A stretch of 37,871 nt of DNA from Apostichopus californicus (lineage: Eukaryota > Echinodermata > Holothuroidea > Aspidochirotida > Stichopodidae), in the NCBI GenBank assembly GCA_020650975.1, contig JAIPMN010003437.1, forward strand, positions 1,505 through 39,375, read 5' to 3'. The position numbers and the translations under genes are program-made. This document shows, piece after piece, positions 30,908 to 37,871 of this stretch. Positions within the stretch are counted from its first letter, which is position 1. Each line of letters starts with the position of its first letter. The notes below the pieces were generated by a model. It was not told the DNA's origin. It was given only the letters and a program-made list of their open reading frames with translations, and ran no database searches.

Positions 30908-31045
30908 CACACCAGAAAAATTCCACTTCACGACCGGTTTCGTTCATTTGGGACTCACCAGGCGGTGGTAGGAATCGAACCCGGGATCTTGTGTAACAGA
31001 CCGAAGTCCGTACCACTCGACCACAGTGATTCTACTGGTGTGTGA
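30908..31045 (-). mobile_element. tRNA-derived SINE-like element with inverted ends
   Basis: On the minus strand (from 31045 down) the element has a tRNA-like pol III promoter: A-box-like TGGTCGAGTGGTACGG and B box GGTTCGATTCC about 30 bp later, followed by TACCACCGCCTGG. The outer edges are inverted: ACACACCAGTAGAATCACT at one end, and on the other strand ACACACCAGAAAAATTCCAC at the other. The whole ~138 bp could therefore fold into a hairpin-like unit carrying a tRNA-like core. A clean tRNA acceptor stem is lacking, so it is not a functional tRNA gene. The similarity may extend further towards 30780. Confidence 0.7.
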
Positions 31046-31531
31046 ATGCGTATAAACTAGCTTGGTATAACTGTCAAAAGAAGAAGAGAAGGGAAGTTTA
31101 AAAGGCACGGTAGAATTAGGTGCCAAGGTTGTGGGGAGACAGGTAAGCAAGGAACGAAGTAAATTGATGAATAATGTTAGTATTTCAACCTACTGATCCT
31201 GTAAAAAAAAAGAAAAACAGTGCACCCTATGCACTAATTAACAACTGGGACTTCTGTAAAAGGAATACCGTGGTGTTTCTTTCAACCAACTGTACTGTGC
31301 CAGGGGCCGTGTTATTCCGCCATGGGTACTTTCCGCCATAGAAAATGTGCTCTTTGCGCCATATTACCGCCAAATTGTACACGTGTGTAGTAAGTTCCAT
31401 GGTTAATTTTGAATGGCAAAAAAATCATGGTTGAGCGCCTGGGGAACTGCCCCCCGAGGCCCTGCCCATGCCCTCTTTTCATCCCGTAGGACCTGGCGAG
31501 GAGTTAGTTCCATTGATACCTTCTTAATAAG
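31046..31531. other. intergenic spacer with clustered CCGCCAT-like motifs
   Basis: No gene is recognised. Four close variants, TTCCGCCAT (~31315), TTCCGCCAT (~31331), TTGCGCCAT (~31354) and TACCGCCAA (~31365), lie within 60 bp. CCGCCAT is the core of YY1 sites, but a local simple repeat would explain it equally well. Confidence 0.3.
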
Positions 31532-31774
31532 TTACACATCGGGTGTTCCAAATATTTGGAAAACAGCCCTCATCATTATTTCTGTTTGGTCTGGTTCCAG
31601 TCTCGCACTCATCCCAGTACCTAGACAGTCTATAGCCTGTATGTGGATTTGTAAACCTTTTGCAGTTGGAAGCTTGATTCGCAACGCAACACTGTATACA
31701 CACCTACGTACCTCATTCACAAGTAACAATTTATTCTTGTTTATAAGCTGTCTTAAATGATCAATCGGATAAAT
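31532..31774 (-). pseudogene. unassigned open segment, possible exon or element fragment
   Basis: On the minus strand an AG (…TGTGCGTCAG|ATTTATCC) is followed by an 80-codon open frame ending in TAA at 31532-31534. It includes LLLVNEVRRCVYSVALRIKL and GLQIHIQAIDCLGTGMSARL. The composition looks protein-like rather than low-complexity. The opposite strand is also open (31413-31760), so at least one frame is chance. I recognise no family. It abuts the 5.3-kb satellite, which would be in the upstream intron if this were a last exon. Confidence 0.2.
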
Positions 31775-31786
31775 CTGACGCACAAA

Positions 31787-34700
31787 AAATGAGACAATCA
31801 GACAATGAGACAATCATACACGCAGACAATCAGGCACGCAGCCAATTAGACAATCAGACAATCGGAAAATCGGACACGCAGACATGCAGACACACAGACA
31901 AGCATACAATCAGACGCGCAGACATTCAGACGCGCAGACAAGCAGACGCGTAGACAATCAGACGCGCAGAAAATCAGATCAATCAGACGCGCAGAAAATC
32001 AGATCAATTAGACAAGCAGATAATCTGACTCGCAGATAATCAGACAATCAGACACGTAGATAAACAGACAATCAGACACGCAGATAATCATACAATCAGA
32101 CACGCAGATAATCATACAATCAGACACGTATATATTCAGACAATCAGCGTTACAGTCAGACAATCGGACACGCAGCCAGTCAGCCAGTCGGACAATCAGA
32201 CCCGCAACCAGTCAGCCAGTCAGACAATCAGATACGCAGCCAGTAGGACAATCACATAATCAGACCTTCAGACCATCAGATACGCAGCCAGTCAGACAAT
32301 CAGACAATCAGATACGCAGTCAGTCGGACAATCACATAATCAGACACGTAGACAACCAGAAAAGCAAAAAATCAGCCACGCAGCCAGTCAGACAATCTGA
32401 AACGCAGCCAGTCAGACAATCAGATACGCAGCCAGTTGGACAATCACATAATCAGACACGTAGACAACTAGAAACGCAGAAAATCAGTCACGCAGCCAGT
32501 CAGACAATCAGACACGCAGGCGGCAAGACAAACAGATACACAGCCAATCAGACACGCAGCTAGTCAGACAATCAGACTCGCAACCAGTCAGAAAATCAGA
32601 CAATCGTACACTTAGACAATCAGACAATCATACACGCCGACAGACACGCACACAAGCAGACAGTCAGTCAATCAGAGAATCAGAAATGCAAACAATTAGA
32701 CTTGCAGACATAAAGACAATCATACACGCATCCAGTCAAACAAACAGACACGCAGCCAGTCAGACAATCATGCACGCAGACAATCATGCACGCAGACAAT
32801 CATGTACGCATCTAATCAGACACGCATCTAATCAGACACGCATCCAATCAGGCACGCATCAAATCAGACCCGCAGCCAGTCAGACAATCAGACACGCAGC
32901 CAGTCAGACAATCAAACTCGCAAACACTGAAACAATCAGACATGCAGCCAGTCAGAAAATCAGACAATCAGACAATTAGACAATCATACACGCCGACAGA
33001 CAAGAACACAAGCAGACAGTCAGTCAGAGAATCAGAAATGCAAACAATTAGACGTGCAGACATAAAGACAAGCAGACCATCATAAACGCAGCCATTCATA
33101 CACGCAGCCTATCACGCACGCAACCAATCAGCCACGCAGCCAGTCAGACAATCAGACAAGCAGCCAGCCAGACAAACAGATACGCAGCCAGTTGGACAAT
33201 CACATAATCAGACACGTAGACAACTAGAACCACAGAAAATGAGTCACGCAGCCAGTCAGACAATTAGGCACGCAGACAATCAGACACGCAGCCAGTTAGA
33301 CAATCAGACACGCAGCAAGTAAGACAAACATACATGAGGCCAGTTAAACAAACAGACACTCATCAAGTCAGACAATCATACATGACATTCAGACACGCTG
33401 ACAATTAGACACGCATCCAGTCAAACAAACAGACACGCATCCAGTCAGACAATTAGGCACGCAGACAATCAGACACGCAGCCAGTCAGGCACGCAGCCAG
33501 AAAGACAAACATACATGGGCCCAGGTAAACAATCAGACACGCAACCAGTCAGACAATCAGACTCGCAGCCAGTCATAAAATCAGACAAACAGACAATCAG
33601 GCAAAAAGACAATCAGACAAACAGACAATCAGACACGCAGACAAACATAAATGCATCCATTCATATACGCAGCCTATCAGTCACGCAGACAATCAGACAC
33701 GCATCCAATCAGACACACGACCAGTCATACACGCAGCCATTCATACAATCAGGCACGTAGACAAGCATACAATCATACACGCATCCAATAAGGCTCGCAT
33801 CCAATCAGACACGCAGCCAGTCAGATAACCATACACGCAGCCAGTCAGACAATCACACACGCATCCAGTCAAACAAACAGACACACAGCCAGACAGACAA
33901 TTAGGCACGCAGACAATCAGACACGCAGCCAGTCAGACAATCAGACACGCAGCCATTAAGATAAACATACATGAGGCCAGTTGAACAATCAGACAAGTAG
34001 CCAGACACACGATCATACACGCACCCAGTCAGACAATCATACACGCATCCAGTCAAACAAACAGACACACAGCCAGTCAGACAATTAGGCACGCAGACAA
34101 TCAGACACGCAGCCAGTTAGACAATCAGACACGCAGCCATTAAGACAAACATACATGAGGCCAGTTAAACAATCAGACACTCAGCCAGTCAGACAATCAT
34201 ACATGATCTTCAGACACGCTGACAATCATGAACACAGACAATCAGACACGCAGCTAATCAGACACACAGCCAGTCATGCACGCAACCAGTCAGACAGTCA
34301 GCCATGCAGCCAGTCAGACAATCGACACGCAGCCAGTCAGACAATTAGGCACGCAGCCAGTCAGACACACACCCAGTAAGACAAACATACATGGGGCCAG
34401 TTAAACAATCAAACACGCAGCCAGACAGACAATCATACACGCACCCAGTCAGACAATCATACACGCATCCAGTCAAACAACATACACGCAGCCAGTCAGA
34501 CAATCAGACACGCAGCCAGTAAGGCAAACATACATGGACCAGTTAAACAATCAGACACGCTGCACGCAGACAATCATGCACGCAGACAATCATGCATGCA
34601 TCCAATCAGACACGCATCCAATCAGGCACGCATCAAATCAGACACGCAGCCAGTCAGACAATCAGACACGCAGCCAGTCAGACAATCAGACACGCAGCCA

Positions 34701-37085
34701 GCCTTAAAATCAGACAATCAGACAATCAGACAATCAGGCAATCAGACAAGCAGACAATCAGACACGTAGACAATCAGACACGCAGATAACCAGACACACA
34801 ACTAGTCAGACATTCATACACGCAGCCATTGAAACAATCCACAGGCAGGCAGTCATACAATCAGGACGTAGACAAGCAGACAATCATACACGCATTCAAT
34901 CAGGCTCGCATCCAATTAGGCACGCAGACAATCATACACGCACACAGTTAACCCATCATACACGCATCCAGTCAAACAACCAGACACGCAGCCAGTCAGA
35001 CAATTAGGCACGCAGACATTCATACACCCAGCCAGTCAGACAATCATACACGCATCCAGTCAAACAATCAGATGCGCAGCCAGTCAGAAAATTAGGCACG
35101 CAGACATTCATACGCGTAGCCAGTGGAACAATCAGATAGCTAGGCAGCCATTCATACACAGTCAGTCAGTCAGTCAGACAATCAGACACACAGCCAGTCA
35201 GACAATCATACACGCATCCAGTCAGATAATCATACAAGCACCCAGTCAGACAATCATACACGCAGCCAGTTAGACAATCACATAATCAGACACGTAGACA
35301 ACCAGAACCACAGAAAATCAGTCACGCAGACAGTCAGACAATCGGACACACATCCAGTCAGACAATCAGACACGCAGCCAGTCACACAATCAGTCACGCA
35401 GCCAGTCATACAATCAGACACGCAGCCAGTCAGACACACATATACATGCAGCCGGTCAGACAACCAGACACACAACCAGTCAGACAACCAGACACACAAC
35501 CAGTCAGACAACCAGGCACGCAGCCAGACAGAAAATCAGACAAGCAGACAATCGTACACTTAGTCAATCAGACACGCAGACAATTAGACAATCAGACACG
35601 CCAATACAAGCACACAAGCAGACAAGCAGACAGTCAGTGGCGCAGAGATTCATTCAAGCAGAGAATCATACACACAGCCAGTCAGACAATCATACACGCA
35701 GACATTCATACACGCAGCCAGTGAAACAATCAGATAGGCAGACAGTCATACAATCATGCACGTAGACAAGCAGACAATCATACACGCATCAAATTAGGCT
35801 GGCATCCAATCAGGAACGCAGCAATCAGACACGCTGCCAGTCAGACAATCATACATGCACACAGTCATAAATCAGACACGCAGCCAGTCAGACCATCATA
35901 CACACATCCAGTCAAACAAACAGACACACAGCCAGTCAGACAATTAGGCTTGCAGACAATCAGACACGCAGCCAGTCAGACAATCAGACACGCAGCCAGT
36001 GAGACGAAAATACATGAGGCCAGTTAAACAATTAGACACTCAGCCAGTCAGACAATCATACACGACATTCAGACACGCTGACAATCATGCACACATACAA
36101 TCAGACACGCAGCTAATCAGACAATCAGACAGTCAGACAATCAGCCATGCAGCCAGTCAGACAATCGACACGCAGCCAGTCAGACAACCAGACACGCAAG
36201 CAGTCAGACAATCAGACCCGCAGCCATTCAGACAATCAGACAAACAGACAATCAGGCAAACAGACAATCAGTCACGCATCCAATCAGACACGCATCCAAC
36301 CAGACATACGACCAGTCATACACGCAGCCATTCATATAATCAGACACGTAGACAAGCAGACAATCAGACAAGCAGACAATCATACACGCATCCAATAAGG
36401 CTCGCATCCAATCAGACACTCAGCCAGTCAGATAACAATACACGCACCCAGTCAGACAATCATACACGCAGCCAGTCAGACAATCATACCCGCAGCCAGT
36501 CAGACCATCATACACGCATCCAGTCAAACAAACAGACACGCAGTCAGTCAGACAATTAGACACGCAGACATGCAGCCAGTCAGACACACACCCAGTAAGA
36601 CAAACATACATGGGGCCAGTTAAACAATCAAACACGCAGCCAGACAGACAATCATACACGCACCCAGTCAGACAATCATACACGCATCCAGTCAAACAAC
36701 ATACACGCAGCCAGTCAGACAATCAGACACGCAGCCAGTAAGGCAAACATACATGGGCCAGTTAAACAATCAGACACGCTGCAGCCAGACAGATAATCAT
36801 GCACGCAGACAATCATGCACGCAGACAATCATGCATGCATCCAATCAGACACGCATCCAATCAGGCACGCATCAAATCAGACACGCAGCCAGTCAGACAA
36901 TCAGACACGCAGCCAGTCAGACAATCAGACACGCAGCCAGTCAGGCAATCAGACAAGCAGACACGCAGACAATCAGACAAGCTGCCAATCAAACACGCTG
37001 CCAATCAAACACGCAGCCGATCATACAATCAGACAACCCGACAATCAGACAATCAGACAATGAGACAATGAGACAACCAGACAAC
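31787..37085. repeat. 5.3-kb satellite on a 4-bp CANN register
   Basis: The commonest unit is CAGACAATCAGACACGCAGC followed by CAGT (24 bp). Throughout most of the array CA recurs every fourth base, so the sequence is a string of tetramers CAGA, CAAT, CACG, CAGC, CAGT, CATA, CATC. The 8-bp blocks CAGACAAT, CAGACACG and CAGCCAGT are shuffled into many orders, giving higher-order blocks marked by ACAAACATACATGRGGCCAG, CATCCAATCAGGCACGCATC and ATCACATAATCAGACACGTA. A block at 34355-34703 recurs at 36574-36943. Because 24 is divisible by three, frames rich in Gln, Ser, Thr, Asn, Asp and Arg stay open for up to 186 codons; they are not genes. The plus strand is rich in A and C and poor in T. Confidence 0.95.
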
Positions 37086-37091
37086 CTACTA

Positions 37092-37871
37092 ACTCAGGGA
37101 ACCCCCCCCCCCCTCATCTTCTTCTGGTGGCATCGTCCATCGTCTTAATCCATTTTCTTCTGCATCTGAAAAAACAAAGATAGAAAAACAATTAGAATGT
37201 TTCAAATACATAACCCACCCACAAACCCAGGGAACCCCCCTCTTCTTCTGGTGGCATCGTCCAGCGTCTTATTCCACCTCCTTCTGTCTTCATCCACCTT
37301 CCACCGTCATCATCCTTCTTATGTTGTCGTCGTCCTGCGTCTTAATCCATCTTATTCTGCATCTGAAAAAAACAAGGATAGAAAAACAATTAAAACATAT
37401 CAAATACATAACCCACCCACAAACCCAGGAAACCCCCCCTCTTCTTCTGGTGGCATCGTCCAGCGTCTTCATCCATCTTCTTCTACATCTGCATAAACAA
37501 GGATAGAAAAATAGTTAAAGCATATCAAATAAATAGCCCACTCAATAACCCAGGGATACCCCCCTTCTTCTGGTGGCATCGTCCAGCGTCTTAATCCATC
37601 TTCTTCTACATCTGAAAAACAAGGATAGAAAAACAGTTAAACATATCAAATACATTGCCCACCCACTAACCCAGGGACACCCCCCTCTTCTTCTGGTGGC
37701 ATCGTCCAGCGTCTTATTCCACCTCCTTCTGTCTGCATCCACCTTCCACCGTCATCACCTTTTTATGTTGTCGTCGTCCTGCGTCTTAATCCATCTTATT
37801 CTGCATCTGAAAAAAACAAGGATAGAAAAACAATTAAAACATATCAAATACATAACCCACCCACAAACCCA
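37092..37871. repeat. tandem repeat of alternating ~123-bp and ~199-bp units, runs off the window
   Basis: GGTGGCATCGTCCA occurs at 37126, 37250, 37449, 37572 and 37695, giving spacings of 124, 199, 123 and 123 bp. Each unit holds CTTCTTCTGGTGGCATCGTC, GTCTTAATCCATCTTCTTCT, ACAAGGATAGAAAAACA and AACCCACCCACAAACCCAGG. Long units carry an extra ~76-bp segment (CACCTTCCACCGTCATCA, TATGTTGTCGTCGTCCTGCG) that repeats part of the unit in modified form. The order seen is short, long, short, short, long. On the minus strand each unit has a pyrimidine tract then CAG|ATGCAGAAGAAGATGG, which resembles a splice acceptor, but no continuous coding reading was found. Confidence 0.88.

Noticed and set aside
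30940..31030. functional tRNA gene on the minus strand
   Set aside because: A and B boxes are present but no proper acceptor stem closes, and it sits inside a repeat with inverted ends.
31413..31760. 115-codon plus-strand ORF with a VPNIWKTA segment faintly like a reverse-transcriptase N-terminus
   Set aside because: The following residues do not continue the pattern and the overlapping minus frame looks at least as protein-like; not enough to call a LINE fragment.
35999..36559. 186-codon ORF rich in Gln/Ser/Asp/Asn/Thr/Arg, and similar frames through 32686-37148
   Set aside because: These are readings of the 24-bp CANN satellite. The period is divisible by three, so several frames stay open; codon content simply mirrors the repeat.
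31787..37085. CRISPR-like regular repeats
   Set aside because: There are no unique spacers; the sequence is a continuous satellite in a eukaryotic genome.

Overview
This is eukaryotic DNA: AT-rich, dominated by introns and repeats, with no operons and no long single-exon genes. Two conserved genes can be read exon by exon. They resemble their vertebrate orthologues strongly enough to suggest an animal. The many small introns, MITEs and minisatellites fit a marine invertebrate deuterostome, perhaps an echinoderm. That last step is inference, not something the sequence proves.

Layout. Positions 1-9568 hold the minus-strand gene for tRNA pseudouridine(38/39) synthase (PUS3/DEG1 family). Ten coding exons lie between 9568 and 2725, and the C-terminal exon(s) are not in the window. 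Positions 9569-9744 are a compact bidirectional promoter interval, with 176 bp between the two start codons. Positions 9745-25525 hold the plus-strand gene for the WD-repeat centriolar/spindle-pole protein WRAP73 (WDR8), complete in 13 coding exons (445 aa). All exon phases in both genes join without a frameshift. PUS3 acts on the tRNA anticodon arm and WRAP73 acts in spindle and cilium assembly. No functional link is known to me, so the pairing is most simply a shared promoter.

The introns carry several mobile-element relics and arrays: a hAT-type MITE with a perfect 8-bp target-site duplication (TSD) in PUS3; a second hAT-type MITE family, with one copy in WRAP73 intron 6 and one downstream at 27.4 kb, each with its own 8-bp TSD; two unrelated 21-bp tandem arrays; a TAGTA-rich array; a run of hairpins; a cluster of perfect palindromes; and a hammerhead-like motif seen twice.

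From 25.6 kb onward the window is essentially non-genic. It holds an 82-bp higher-order minisatellite just 3' of WRAP73 (25.64-26.59 kb), the second MITE copy, a MITE with a 9-bp TSD at 29.0 kb, a possible non-coding first exon ending ATG|GTAAGT at 29.5 kb, a 25-bp tandem repeat at 30.2 kb, and a tRNA-derived element with inverted ends at 30.9 kb. A 5.3-kb satellite (31.79-37.09 kb) built on a strict 4-bp CANN register follows. The last 0.8 kb is a tandem repeat alternating ~123-bp and ~199-bp units that runs off the window.

I did not find a convincing new multi-gene system. The most unusual signals are the indel-free 21-bp intronic array, the CANN-register satellite with its ~2.2-kb internal duplication, the tRNA-derived element with inverted ends, the hairpin run in WRAP73 intron 9, and the MITE families.
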